From: Mycolicibacterium llatzerense
GTDB lineage: Bacteria > Actinomycetota > Actinomycetes > Mycobacteriales > Mycobacteriaceae
DNA: 57,521 nucleotides
Assembly: GCF_000878195.1 (NCBI RefSeq)
Contig: NZ_JXST01000040.1
Coordinates: forward strand, 1 to 57,521
Reading direction: 5' to 3'
Part shown: in pieces, positions 26,102 through 34,705 of the stretch
Position numbering within the stretch: the stretch's first letter is position 1
How the letters are laid out: the number at the start of each line of letters is the position of its first letter
Notes under the pieces: model-generated
What the model was told of the DNA's origin: nothing
Database searches by the model: none
Seen by the model: the letters and a program-made list of their open reading frames with translations, nothing else
Position numbers and translations under genes: made by a program

Positions 26102-26917
26102 ATGCGACAGATCACGCCTGATCGTTACGACGAACTGCGGCACGAATGGATCACCGAGCACGCCGGCATCTGGAACTTCCAAAAACGGCGCGGCGAGAAA
26201 CTGAACCGGCAGATCCGCAAACGCACCCGCATGACAGCGGGCGCACGACCAAATCCCTACGACGACAACCTGACTCACCCCCACTGGGCTCGCAGAGGGT
26301 CCACCGTGGAGATCGGCCTGGAAGCAATCATCGTCCTGGCCACCGCCCTGCTCGCGCCCCTTGGATGGGCCGCAGGCAAGCTCCTATACGAGCTGACCGT
26401 CCAGTACATCCCGGCCCGGCTGCGCGCCTATCCCATCCCGGCGCTGTTCGGTACCGCCATCGGCATCGGAGTCCTCACGGTCCTGCTCTACAGCCCCGAC
26501 GACTCCCTGTACCGGACGCTGCTTGCGCCGTACCTGCTGGCGCAGATACCCGCGACGTTCGCGGTCGCCGGCATCTACGGCATCTTGAACGGATGGCTGG
26601 CCATCGACGGCTCCGCTACATGGTGGCCAATCACCCCGCCGCCGCCGCCGGTCGACCTCGATCTGCCGTTCGGCCCTGACGACCTCACGGCCCCACCGAT
26701 ATTCGACGTCGGCGAACCACTATCGGCGGTCGACATGGCACCGGTCACCCAGATCACACAGTCACTGCAATCACTACACCTGGTCAAGATCGGCATAGCA
26801 GTCTGCGCCATCGGGGCCGCGTGGATGACTGGCGCGGTCGCGGTCGGCGTCAAAGATGCCCTCACCGACACCGCTTCCACGACATCGTGGACACTGCCAG
26901 CCCCGGGCACGCGCTGA
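26102..26917 (+). CDS. membrane protein, 271 aa
   Basis: A basic N-terminal region of about 65 residues is followed by three or four hydrophobic segments (EIGLEAIIVLATALLAPLGW, IPALFGTAIGIGVLTVLLYS, LLAPYLLAQIPATFAVAGIY and a C-terminal IGIAVCAIGAAWMTGAVAVG). Between the third and fourth there is a Pro/Asp-rich exposed loop. Family not recognised. It is divergent from the T4SS operon and may be an accessory transfer or entry-exclusion-type membrane protein, but nothing in the sequence shows this. Confidence 0.6.
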   Translation: MRQITPDRYDELRHEWITEHAGIWNFQKRRGEKLNRQIRKRTRMTAGARPNPYDDNLTHPHWARRGSTVEIGLEAIIVLATALLAPLGWAAGKLLYELTVQYIPARLRAYPIPALFGTAIGIGVLTVLLYSPDDSLYRTLLAPYLLAQIPATFAVAGIYGILNGWLAIDGSATWWPITPPPPPVDLDLPFGPDDLTAPPIFDVGEPLSAVDMAPVTQITQSLQSLHLVKIGIAVCAIGAAWMTGAVAVGVKDALTDTASTTSWTLPAPGTR

Positions 26918-26952
26918 GCGCGAAACCTCAACCACTTCAAGGAGTTCAACCC

Positions 26953-27423
26953 GTGTTACCGACAACACCACTGCGACCATGGACCTTCGCGACCGCCGAG
27001 AACGGCGAGAGGCTAACGCACACCTGGATACGCGACTGGGCCACCGACCGCGACCGCATCCATACCGACGCCGCGGCCGCGGGCTGGCAATCGCACTGCC
27101 TACTGGACGTCTACGACCACTCACTTCTGAGAACTCTGACAGTCACGGCAAGCTCGCGCGACAAACTCGTCAACCCGCGCCGCGAACCGCACATTCTCAT
27201 CACTGTCGCCCCCCACATTCCGTGGACGCTCCAGCCCTTGCCGCAGCTGGCGAGCATGGGCCGCGCAATCAATATGCACCTCGCCGTCGCCTCCGACCAC
27301 CTGCTCGCAGCCAGATACGGATGCCCTTACACTCCAGCCGAATTCGCCGACCAGATCGGAGGGTGGTACCCAGGCCCGCCGCCAGCACTCCCCCGGCAGT
27401 CCATGGGGGCAGCCCGAGCATGA
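26953..27423 (+). CDS. hypothetical protein, 156 aa
   Basis: The start is the GTG at 26953, with AAGGAG about 8 bp upstream; the longer frame back to 26821 overlaps the membrane-protein gene and is a shadow. The protein is soluble and ends in GGWYPGPPP. No motif recognised. It is in the same transcript as the preceding membrane protein and overlaps the next gene by ATGA. Confidence 0.6.
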   Translation: MLPTTPLRPWTFATAENGERLTHTWIRDWATDRDRIHTDAAAAGWQSHCLLDVYDHSLLRTLTVTASSRDKLVNPRREPHILITVAPHIPWTLQPLPQLASMGRAINMHLAVASDHLLAARYGCPYTPAEFADQIGGWYPGPPPALPRQSMGAARA

Positions 27424-27740
27424 GTGAAACCGCGGTCAACTTCCACGTCGCCAGCGTGACAGTCGAGCACGCCGGTCTGGCGAGCGACGGATGGTTCGTC
27501 TCGATCGACGGTCACGAGCTCAGCGGCGTCGGTAGCTCCCTATGTGAGGTACAAGCCGCGCTCTGGAACATCCCCGTTGCTGGCGGTATCGCTACCGTCA
27601 CCGAATGCGGCGCGATTCCTGTTCCACATCAGGCAGCCGGACGCGTGGCATCGATGACGCTGGCTGATCTGTCGATGGTCCCTGGCGGCGCCGCCGTGAC
27701 TGTGGCGGTACGAGACGGCGACGACCCGTGCGCCGACTGA
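27420..27740 (+). CDS. small hypothetical protein, 106 aa
   Basis: Starts MSETAVNFHVASVTVEH at an ATGA overlap with the previous gene. The pattern is mainly beta-strand with small residues (VSIDGHELSGVGSSL). No family assigned. Part of the four-gene rightward set between the two leftward transfer operons. Confidence 0.55.
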   Translation: MSETAVNFHVASVTVEHAGLASDGWFVSIDGHELSGVGSSLCEVQAALWNIPVAGGIATVTECGAIPVPHQAAGRVASMTLADLSMVPGGAAVTVAVRDGDDPCAD

Positions 27741-27804
27741 GAACGACCCCTGGCTGTCTGAACCTACTCGTACACTCCCTTACCAACCGGGAAGGCGGAC
27801 CAGC

Positions 27805-27981
27805 GTGACACCCTCCGACACGCCCAGCAGCTCCGACATCAACATCATGTCGGTTTTCATCGCCGCCGGCGCAGACCCCGACCGCCTTGCCCGCTGGATG
27901 CGCGAGAACACCGACACTCAGACGCCGGTCCACGCCCTTGCCACAGCCGGTGAAGCGCTACGGGCACAACACCGTCGGTAG
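27805..27981 (+). CDS. small ORF, 58 aa
   Basis: A GTG at 27805 follows GGAAGGCGGA at good spacing and opens a 58-residue frame (MTPSDTPSSSDINIMSVFIA at the start, ending RAQHRR). The strong ribosome-binding site and codon pattern make it credible. It ends 9 bp before the end of the convergent DUF1173 gene. Function unknown. Confidence 0.5.
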   Translation: MTPSDTPSSSDINIMSVFIAAGADPDRLARWMRENTDTQTPVHALATAGEALRAQHRR

Positions 27982-27990
27982 CTGCGCACC

Positions 27991-29289
27991 TCACAAGCCG
28001 GAGCCCTCAGACAGGGGTTCAAGATGATCCTCATCCGTCGCCTCGCCCAGTTCGGTCGACGGGCTCCGTGCCGCACGGTCAGACATTGCCGGAGGAAGCT
28101 CCGGCATGTCCTCGTCGGTGCGCCAGTTCCACACCGACACACCGGAAATCGACTCCTCGCCCTCAGCGTCGCCCGCAGGGCGGTCGATGAACGCCGCTAC
28201 CGGCGGTGTGGTGTCGGTGAACGTGAGCGACGCCATGGTTGTCGCGCTTCCATTGTACGCCAGCACTTTCCGGAACGACCGTTCCGCGTCGACAGCGGTG
28301 CTCAGCAAGGTGCGGTCAGCATCGCCGGTGAATGGCAACCAGTTGCGGTCCGTGGTCATCAGCGACAACTGTTCGACGGTCGCGTACCCGGCCCGCGACA
28401 CCGAAAACGTGCAGATCGCCACCAGGCGCACATCGCCCGGCTCGGACATCTGCCAGTGTTCCAATTCGACGGCGAATCGTTTGGCGAGCTTGCGGTACAA
28501 ATCCTCCTCGAGGAACCACGGATGCCCCGGCAGGTGGCGGATCTGGAGCTTGAAGCCGTGACTGGTCGCTTCCAGCGCCTTGACCTCGCCCACTCCGATG
28601 AGCAGCTGCGTGGTTTTACCCGGTTGCCGCCGTGCTGGTGCCCACGCCTTGATGCGGCGCTGTTCCAGCTCAGCCTTACGGTCGGCCGAGAACGGCTCGG
28701 GTACGAACAACGCAGGCCCGAGAGGGTTCTTACGGACCAGCTTGCCGTCCACCGCCGCTCGCAGACGGCGGTGGACCACCGCCCAGGAACGATGTCCAGC
28801 GAAACTTGGCTGCCACGTCGTCAATTCGGCTTCGTCCCACAAATAGTGCAGCACCGCTTTTAGAGACAACTTGTTCCCGCTGGCTTGAACGGTGTCCGAT
28901 GGGGTCCCCGACGGCTCGGGCGCAGCGCGACCAGCGGATTTGGACAGCGAAAACCCAAGGCGCAGCGCCGTTGTTCCGTCCGCAGGGTTGTCCACGATGG
29001 ACTGTTCGGCTACCGCGCCGTATCCGGACAGTTCTTCCGGCGGCAGCCAGGACCGGCACCGATGGTGATGGCTGCCTGCCGTACCCGGCATCCGTTTGAC
29101 GATGAGCTCGTGCCCGCTGGTGGCGATATACATCGGCACAGGCGGGTACTGGCACAGGCATAGCGGCCGTACATGAAGTGCTTTGGCAGCAGTGAGGACC
29201 TGCTGCGACGATAAGGAGTGCACGTCGTCGATGCGGCGGCCCTCTACCTCAAACCCGGTGTACTGTTGGCCGTCCAGCGCAGGTGTCAT
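27991..29289 (-). CDS. DUF1173 family protein, 432 aa
   Basis: The N-terminus carries the DUF1173 pattern: CLCQYPPVPMYIA, VKRMPGTAGSHHHRC (a Cys/His cluster that may bind metal) and LPPEELSGYGAV. The family is found on conjugative elements of proteobacteria and actinobacteria and has no assigned function. It is the last gene of the leftward transfer operon 2 and overlaps the upstream membrane-protein gene by ATGA. Confidence 0.75.
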   Translation of the reverse strand: MTPALDGQQYTGFEVEGRRIDDVHSLSSQQVLTAAKALHVRPLCLCQYPPVPMYIATSGHELIVKRMPGTAGSHHHRCRSWLPPEELSGYGAVAEQSIVDNPADGTTALRLGFSLSKSAGRAAPEPSGTPSDTVQASGNKLSLKAVLHYLWDEAELTTWQPSFAGHRSWAVVHRRLRAAVDGKLVRKNPLGPALFVPEPFSADRKAELEQRRIKAWAPARRQPGKTTQLLIGVGEVKALEATSHGFKLQIRHLPGHPWFLEEDLYRKLAKRFAVELEHWQMSEPGDVRLVAICTFSVSRAGYATVEQLSLMTTDRNWLPFTGDADRTLLSTAVDAERSFRKVLAYNGSATTMASLTFTDTTPPVAAFIDRPAGDAEGEESISGVSVWNWRTDEDMPELPPAMSDRAARSPSTELGEATDEDHLEPLSEGSGL

Positions 29290-29894
29290 GACGGCCGCCC
29301 TTCGCTCCGCGACGAGAATGGATCGCGCTGCCCTGCGGGAAATTCCGGTGTGAATACGGCGGCGGCGGGGTCGTCGATGAGCAGGCCGGCGCTCAGCGGT
29401 GCGTGCTCAGCCGGACGTGGCCAGCAGCGAACCGCTACGCCAAGGACTCCGCCCAGGAACGCAGCGGCGGTGAGCGACCATAACGCCGGCTCTTTCACTG
29501 CGTCGAACAGGTGAGGCAGATAGGCGCGGTAGTCGAAGTCGGTCGGAAACGGAATATCGGGGTCGGGCGCTGCGTGTCGAGTGCCGAGCATGATTTCGGG
29601 CAGCGCGAGAACCACGAACGGGGCCGTCACGACCAGCGCTAGGGCACTCCTGAGCGCTAAGCCGAATTCTCCTAACACGGTACGGAATACCGTGAAGGTG
29701 CCCAGGCACACGATGGCGACAGCGAGGACCGTCTGCACCTCGATCGTGCACCGGGTCAGGTCGGTCTCGCTGACGTGCAGCCATGCAGGTACATCGCGCC
29801 GAGGTGCCGTGGTGAGGCCGACCAGGACGCTGCCCGGTCCAATAACGATGAGGGCGAGGGCGCCGGCAAGTTCCAGCCAGCCAGGCTTTTTCAT
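29286..29894 (-). CDS. four-TM membrane protein, 202 aa
   Basis: Four hydrophobic segments are visible: WLELAGALALIVIGPGSVLV, TVLAVAIVCLGTFTVFRTVL, SALALVVTAPFVVLALPEIM and SLTAAAFLGGVLGVAVRCW, with a polar C-terminal tail of ~45 residues. No family recognised. It is coupled to both neighbours by short overlaps and is probably an inner-membrane accessory to transfer. Confidence 0.6.
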   Translation of the reverse strand: MKKPGWLELAGALALIVIGPGSVLVGLTTAPRRDVPAWLHVSETDLTRCTIEVQTVLAVAIVCLGTFTVFRTVLGEFGLALRSALALVVTAPFVVLALPEIMLGTRHAAPDPDIPFPTDFDYRAYLPHLFDAVKEPALWSLTAAAFLGGVLGVAVRCWPRPAEHAPLSAGLLIDDPAAAVFTPEFPAGQRDPFSSRSEGRPS

Positions 29895-30352
29895 GAGCGC
29901 TTTCCTTTCGTGAGCTCTTGGTCGTCTCCGAACAGGGCGAGCTGGACCGGATGCCGGCGGACTTTCTGTCGGACCGCTGGTTTGGTCCGGGATTCTCGGT
30001 GGGCGACCTCTGCAACGGCGGCTGTGGCGATCGCCGGCGGCACGGCGTGGGGGTTCGGGCTTGATTCAATGACTAGTCGCATGGCCGGGGGCACCCGCTT
30101 CCAGTGCGGCTCGCACATGAAACCGGTGCACGGGGTGTCGCAGCCGCGTGCGTGGCACGTGCCCGATGCAGAGTTGTTCTGAGACATACGTTCTCCGTGG
30201 TGCGATTGGCTGTTGTTTATCGCCTTTGGGTGGGTGCTGTTTGACCCGGCGGCCCGGCCGCTGCGGTGCGGAGGCGAGATGGTGGGGATGTCTTCGTCAA
30301 ACTCGGGGTCGTCGTCGGCGATCAGGAGCGCCGTGGCAGGCAGGTGGCTCAT
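29891..30352 (-). CDS. small Cys/His-rich protein
   Basis: 153 aa from the ATG at 30352, or 98 aa from an internal ATG at 30187 that has its own GGAG site. The conserved-looking part starts after the second ATG: CHARGCDTP, FMCEPHWKRVPP, which could form a small zinc knuckle. The tail is basic (RQKVRRHPVQLALFG). The N-terminal extension is acidic and low in complexity, so the shorter form may be the real one. Confidence 0.5.
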   Translation of the reverse strand: MSHLPATALLIADDDPEFDEDIPTISPPHRSGRAAGSNSTHPKAINNSQSHHGERMSQNNSASGTCHARGCDTPCTGFMCEPHWKRVPPAMRLVIESSPNPHAVPPAIATAAVAEVAHRESRTKPAVRQKVRRHPVQLALFGDDQELTKGKRS

Positions 30353-30358
30353 GGTCGC

Positions 30359-30910
30359 TCACTTAGACGGCAGGAGGGAGATGGTGCGGGCGGGATCGAT
30401 GACGTCGGCGGCGACCGATGGCCACACCGCCGCATTGTGACCATCGGTATGCCAGGGGCATCCCTGCCCACCGGCGCTGATCGGCGCATCGCACACTTGG
30501 CTGTGGTGCCATGGGCAGCCGGCGCTGAATCGTTCGATGGCGGCGCGCAGTGACGGGTGAGCGGAGACTGATAGCACGATCGTGCCCGTGGTGCTGTGGT
30601 AGTGCCAGCGGCTCGATGCGACACCGAGTTCGCGCAATTGTCCAGCAACAGCGGCTAATTCGCATTCAGGCAGGGTGCCGATACCGCACTCTGTCGGACG
30701 TGGCCTCCATCGTGGAATGCGGGCATCGAGGACGATCAGCGGGTGTCCCTCCATGCCCACGGGGAGGAAGCGCACGATCCGGTCTCCGCTGATGATCCGG
30801 ACGCCGCAGCGTTCAACGAGAGCGGTGGCGGGTTGCTCGGTGGCATAGAGCCAGCAGAGCCCAGCGTCGAGCGCGGCGCGGAACGTGGGCGCGGCCAGGG
30901 TGGTGCTCAT
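30359..30910 (-). CDS. hypothetical protein, 183 aa
   Basis: A soluble protein with a Cys/His-rich C-terminus (CPWHHSQVC, GCPWHTDGHN) that may hold metal. The N-terminal half has alternating strands and helices. No family recognised. The ATG at 30910 overlaps the stop of the 28-aa ORF (ATGA), so the small ORF is probably a leader for it. Confidence 0.55.
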   Translation of the reverse strand: MSTTLAAPTFRAALDAGLCWLYATEQPATALVERCGVRIISGDRIVRFLPVGMEGHPLIVLDARIPRWRPRPTECGIGTLPECELAAVAGQLRELGVASSRWHYHSTTGTIVLSVSAHPSLRAAIERFSAGCPWHHSQVCDAPISAGGQGCPWHTDGHNAAVWPSVAADVIDPARTISLLPSK

Positions 30911-30993
30911 GCTGCTGCTCCGTGATTACGCCCGGCGACGACGTTCGGCGCGGTGTCGTCGGTTCCTATGGCGGCTGGTTCAACGGTGGGCAT
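30907..30993 (-). CDS. 28-aa ORF with strong ribosome-binding site
   Basis: ATG at 30993 is preceded by AAGGAG at 6-bp spacing, the best ribosome-binding site in this operon. The frame (MPTVEPAAIGTDDTAPN at the start) stops in an ATGA overlap with the 183-aa gene. It may be a small protein in its own right or a translational coupler. Confidence 0.5.
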   Translation of the reverse strand: MPTVEPAAIGTDDTAPNVVAGRNHGAAA

Positions 30994-31009
30994 GATGATC
31001 TCCTTGTTC

Positions 31010-32073
31010 TCACGCTGGCGTGGCTTTGTCGAAGTCGACGGCGAATTGGTTCTGCACTGCCGCAACAATGTTCGGGGCAGCGGCTTTGTCGAGCCGGATG
31101 GACAGCTCCCGGTTTTCGGTCAGGCTCTTGGTGGATAGGTTCTGGCTGCCGATGATGAGGGAATCGTCTGTCAGGACGATTTTTTCGTGCATATACAGAG
31201 CCTTGGGCGACGTGGGCAGGACGCGTACGGCACAGCCCGCGTCCTTGACTTGAGTGACGGCGGGCGTGTCCGCATCGTCGGCGTTGAGCACGATTTTGCA
31301 CGGGACGCCGACAGAGCGGCCTGAGCGATGGAAATCGCGGCAGCGTGGTCTTTTAGCTCTTCGCTGGTCACGTTCAGCACGTCGTGCGCGGAGTTGATGG
31401 TGCGGATGTATTCGGCCCGGGCGGCGGGCGACCAGATCAGGCCGGGTGCGGCAATGGCTTGTGATAGGCGGCCGGTGTCGGTGATGGCGTAGTCCGCGTC
31501 GAATGTCGCGGCGACTGCCGAGACCTGTTCGGGCACAGTGGAAAGAATCATGGCGTCGCGTCCGGTTGGGTAGTATTTCGCGTCGAAGTTCGCGGTGCTG
31601 ATGATGGCGGTGTCGTCGTCGATCACGACCGACTTCTGATGCACGATGGTGCCCGCTGGTGCCCATTTGACGTCAACTCCGGCGGCTCGCAGCCGCGTGT
31701 AGGCCGGTTGGTTCACTTGCTGTCCGTGAAATGCGCTGTCCAGCAACACCTTGACGTCGGCACCCCGGGTTTTGGCGCTCTCGAGCGATTTCTCAATGGT
31801 GTCGTCCGCCAGTTGGTAGATGACGACGCGGACCGACTTTTTGGCGCCGTCGATGTGTGAACTGATGGTGCTGTAGCCGGCCTGGGGCTCCTGGATCAGG
31901 GTGTACGGCCCGTCGGTGATTCCCGTTGTGCTGGAGCCAGTCAGGCCGGGGATGGGTAGCTGGCTGCACCCGGCGACGGTGATGGTCATGGCGGTGGCGA
32001 GGGCGGCTCGGGTGAGATTCTTCAACGGTTGATCTTTCGTTGTGATGATCGGATAGGTTGTGCCGCCGGTCAT
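31010..32073 (-). pseudogene. phospholipase-D-like lipoprotein, frameshifted
   Basis: A two-HKD phospholipase D superfamily protein (Nuc-type nuclease or lipid hydrolase) split by one -1 frameshift. The first frame (from the ATG at 32073, ATGA-coupled to the T4CP; a TTG at 32025 is an alternative) has a signal peptide with lipobox VAGC (Cys36) and motif HQKSVVIDDD with Asn in ANFD (His145). It reads into unrelated sequence after about 31318. The second frame continues the fold with VPCKIVLNADD and the second motif HEKIVLTDD, then GSQNLS and NRELSI, stopping at 31010. One lost base explains it. Either the gene is broken or the assembly has an error. Confidence 0.8.
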
Positions 32074-33509
32074 TCACCGACAATGAATTGCCGTAATCGG
32101 TTCATGCGGCTGATCTCTCGGCCGGGTCGGGTGGACTCTGCTGGCACCAGCGGCGCCCGGCCAGCTCGTCGGAGCGCGGCGGCGCTCGCCTGGTCGTATA
32201 GGACCCGGAACCGGCTCCAATCGGGAATCTCGACGCAGTGCCCGAGACCGCCGCGAATAATCAGTCGGGCGTGTTCGCGGTCGGGAGGCAGCAGCTCCTG
32301 CCATCGCAACCCTGCACCGAAGTCGCTATTGAGGCTGCGGTGACCGTCCGCCTGCCCGAAGCTCTCCGATCGGCGGAAGGTGAGGCCAGACCAGCTTTCG
32401 GGGCCGGTGAGCAGCTTTTCTTCATGTGCGCCGAACATGATGATGTTCGCCGGAAATATCTTGCGGAGCTCATTGGCGTACACCGGGCCATAGACAGTGT
32501 CGAGCTGTTCTGAGTCCTGCACGCAGGCCAGTACATTGACCCCCAGCCCGCGACCTTCCCCGATAATGCGGCGCAGACTCGGCAGCGGCGCGGTGTTGGG
32601 TAGCTCGTCGATCGCGATGAGGAGCCGGTGCATCTGCTCCCGCTGCGCGGTCTTTTCTCGCCAGCGTCGGTAGAGAGATTCGAGCATGGTCACCGCGGCG
32701 CCGGCCACGGTGCCGTCGGCGGGCGCGAGGATAAACACGGTCGCTTGTGGGTGATCAAGGAACGCGGGATCAAATGTCCACGGGATGTCGCTACCCATGG
32801 CAATGTTCAGGCTCATGCGCAACCAGGGGGTGATCGCCTTGCGCATCGTGATCGCCACCGAATCACGCTGCCGCGCTTCCATGTTCAGGATTTTTGTCAT
32901 CCCGATGGCGAGCACTTCATACTGGTGACACAGGGCCGCCGCTTGCAACCACCCCGGTTCGGTGGCGCCCTTCTCGGTGGTGTCCATATTGTCGACGGCC
33001 TTGAGTACCCAGTCCATGCCCATGCCGTTACCGTTGGGCGATGCCGCGTAGAGGAAGGCGGCCAGCGGGCCGGAGGCCTGTGACTCCCACACTCCCCCGT
33101 CGGAGACTTGGTCAGCGCCGCTACCCATGCCGACAGTGGCCATCTGCATGATGTTTTCAGCGATGGTCAGCGCCTCTAGCGGCGTTTCAATGGTGGTGGT
33201 CGGGTCGTAGATCATCGACTGAACCCCGGCCGGGTAGGTCGGGTTGGCGATGGGCCGGAAGTCGATCACGGCGGTCGGCCCGTGCCGGCACTGCATCACC
33301 AAGTCGATGATGTCGTCTTTACTGTTCACGACCAGCGCCGGCCCGCCCCACAACGAGATAGCCGGGGCGAGAAGGCGGCGGGTTTTACCTGTCTCGGTCG
33401 GTGCGGAGATGAGGCAGTGCGCGGCCGTGCGCGGTACATAGAGCTGGTCGCGCCCGTTGACTTGGCGGCGCATGAAGCCGAGATACGGTGTCTGGGGCTC
33501 CTTATACAT
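32070..33509 (-). CDS. type IV coupling protein (VirD4/TraG-like ATPase)
   Basis: About 479 aa from the ATG at 33509, which overlaps the upstream gene's TAA; a longer start at 33560 would add a CAHCGR stretch. Walker A is APTETGKT and Walker B LLIAIDELPNT, with the TraG-type RIIGEGRGLGVN and QDSEQLDTVYG segments. Coupling proteins bring the relaxosome DNA to the channel. There is no membrane segment in this chain, which is unusual for the family; the gene just upstream encodes a protein with several TMs and may provide the anchor. Confidence 0.9.
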   Translation of the reverse strand: MYKEPQTPYLGFMRRQVNGRDQLYVPRTAAHCLISAPTETGKTRRLLAPAISLWGGPALVVNSKDDIIDLVMQCRHGPTAVIDFRPIANPTYPAGVQSMIYDPTTTIETPLEALTIAENIMQMATVGMGSGADQVSDGGVWESQASGPLAAFLYAASPNGNGMGMDWVLKAVDNMDTTEKGATEPGWLQAAALCHQYEVLAIGMTKILNMEARQRDSVAITMRKAITPWLRMSLNIAMGSDIPWTFDPAFLDHPQATVFILAPADGTVAGAAVTMLESLYRRWREKTAQREQMHRLLIAIDELPNTAPLPSLRRIIGEGRGLGVNVLACVQDSEQLDTVYGPVYANELRKIFPANIIMFGAHEEKLLTGPESWSGLTFRRSESFGQADGHRSLNSDFGAGLRWQELLPPDREHARLIIRGGLGHCVEIPDWSRFRVLYDQASAAALRRAGRAPLVPAESTRPGREISRMNRLRQFIVGE

Positions 33510-34671
33510 CCGCCGACGCCCCCCAGGATGACTGCGCCCGCAGTGCGCGCAGGTGGCCATAGATGACGGAGAACGGTGTTGCGCTGCGCGCCACGATGAT
33601 CAGGACGAACATCGCGACCAAGCACCACCCCAGTTGGGAGGGTTCCGGTGTTCCATTGGCCGTCGCGAGGACGACCAGCATGCCGATAACGAGCACGGTC
33701 TTCTCGCCGAACAGGTACACGAATGGGAGGACCACGGTCATCGCCCAGGCGATCGGATCGGCAAGACGCGGCAGTGGCCGCGCCCGACGCACGGCCTCGA
33801 GCAGTGCGAGCAGCCCCAGCACTGACATCACCAGCAGCATCACCGGCGGCTCGAGGATGGCGCCGATCAGCCTGTGGCCGGCCAACAGCACTGGATCGAT
33901 GAACGCCACTGGGGTGAGGTGCGTGTGGGTGTAGACGTGCATGAAGACGGCACACCAGGCGCTGACCATCGTCATCAAGATCGTCCGAGTGGTCTTGGTG
34001 GCGTAATGGACAGCGGCAGAGAATGATTCGAGCAGCGGGCGCCCGATGACGGCTGTCCAGGATCGCAGCGCCCGAGCGGTCCGTACGGCCCGGCTCATGC
34101 CGAGCATGCCCGCCCACCGAGGTACGGGAGAGACACCGTCTGCGGCGCCGACGGTCCGGAACTCGTCGTCGGGATCGGTTGCCGCTTCCCGCCATTCGAT
34201 GATGTTGTAGCGCGCCAGCATCCTGTCCAGGTCGTCGTATTCGATGCACATGTGCGCGGTGAGGTCGCCCACGACTGCCGCCGCCTGAGCACGCAGCGGC
34301 AGGTCCGGGCTGATCCAGTAGGCGACGAGGGTGGCGTCGGCCGCGCGCACCTCGTTGTCGTCGTTCAGCGAGGTCGTGGGGTCGTACCGCATCACGGCCA
34401 CGATCGTGTCGGCCTGCCGGTGTGCGGCGCGCAACCTGCTCAGGCTGTCGTACCCGCGCACGCCGCAGGTGCACCACCAGGAAGGACGCTCGCAGTCAAA
34501 CGCGTCATCGCAGACCATCCACGCCTCGCACGCCTTCCACGGCGACTGGGTCGGTGCCGCCTCCACGGGCAGTAGAGCCCACTTCTCGATGTCGATCCGG
34601 AAGGTGCATAAGGCGTAGACCGCTTTCGGGGCTTCGATGTTCATGATCGTTTGTTCGATGTCGGCGGTCAT
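33502..34671 (-). CDS. multi-TM protein, likely membrane partner of the coupling protein
   Basis: 389 aa. The N-terminal ~120 residues are soluble and Cys/Trp-rich (CERPSWWCTCGVRGYDS). The C-terminal half has four or five membrane segments (PPVMLLVMSVLGLLALLEAV, PIAWAMTVVLPFVYLFG, VLVIGMLVVLATA, LGWCLVAMFVLIIVARS). It immediately precedes the coupling protein that lacks TMs. I infer it supplies the missing membrane domain. Family not recognised. Confidence 0.65.
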   Translation of the reverse strand: MTADIEQTIMNIEAPKAVYALCTFRIDIEKWALLPVEAAPTQSPWKACEAWMVCDDAFDCERPSWWCTCGVRGYDSLSRLRAAHRQADTIVAVMRYDPTTSLNDDNEVRAADATLVAYWISPDLPLRAQAAAVVGDLTAHMCIEYDDLDRMLARYNIIEWREAATDPDDEFRTVGAADGVSPVPRWAGMLGMSRAVRTARALRSWTAVIGRPLLESFSAAVHYATKTTRTILMTMVSAWCAVFMHVYTHTHLTPVAFIDPVLLAGHRLIGAILEPPVMLLVMSVLGLLALLEAVRRARPLPRLADPIAWAMTVVLPFVYLFGEKTVLVIGMLVVLATANGTPEPSQLGWCLVAMFVLIIVARSATPFSVIYGHLRALRAQSSWGASADV

Positions 34672-34705
34672 CGCGAACTCCTATGGGAGGGAAGGAACGG
34701 GGGTC

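Noticed and set aside
31171..32073. Programmed -1 frameshift in the PLD gene
   Set aside because: No X-XXY-YYZ heptamer or clear downstream pseudoknot is visible at the frame switch; a mutation or sequence error is more likely.
33509..33560. N-terminal CAHCGR zinc-like extension of the coupling protein
   Set aside because: It overlaps the coding end of the upstream membrane protein; the ATG at 33509, overlapping the upstream stop, is the more natural start.
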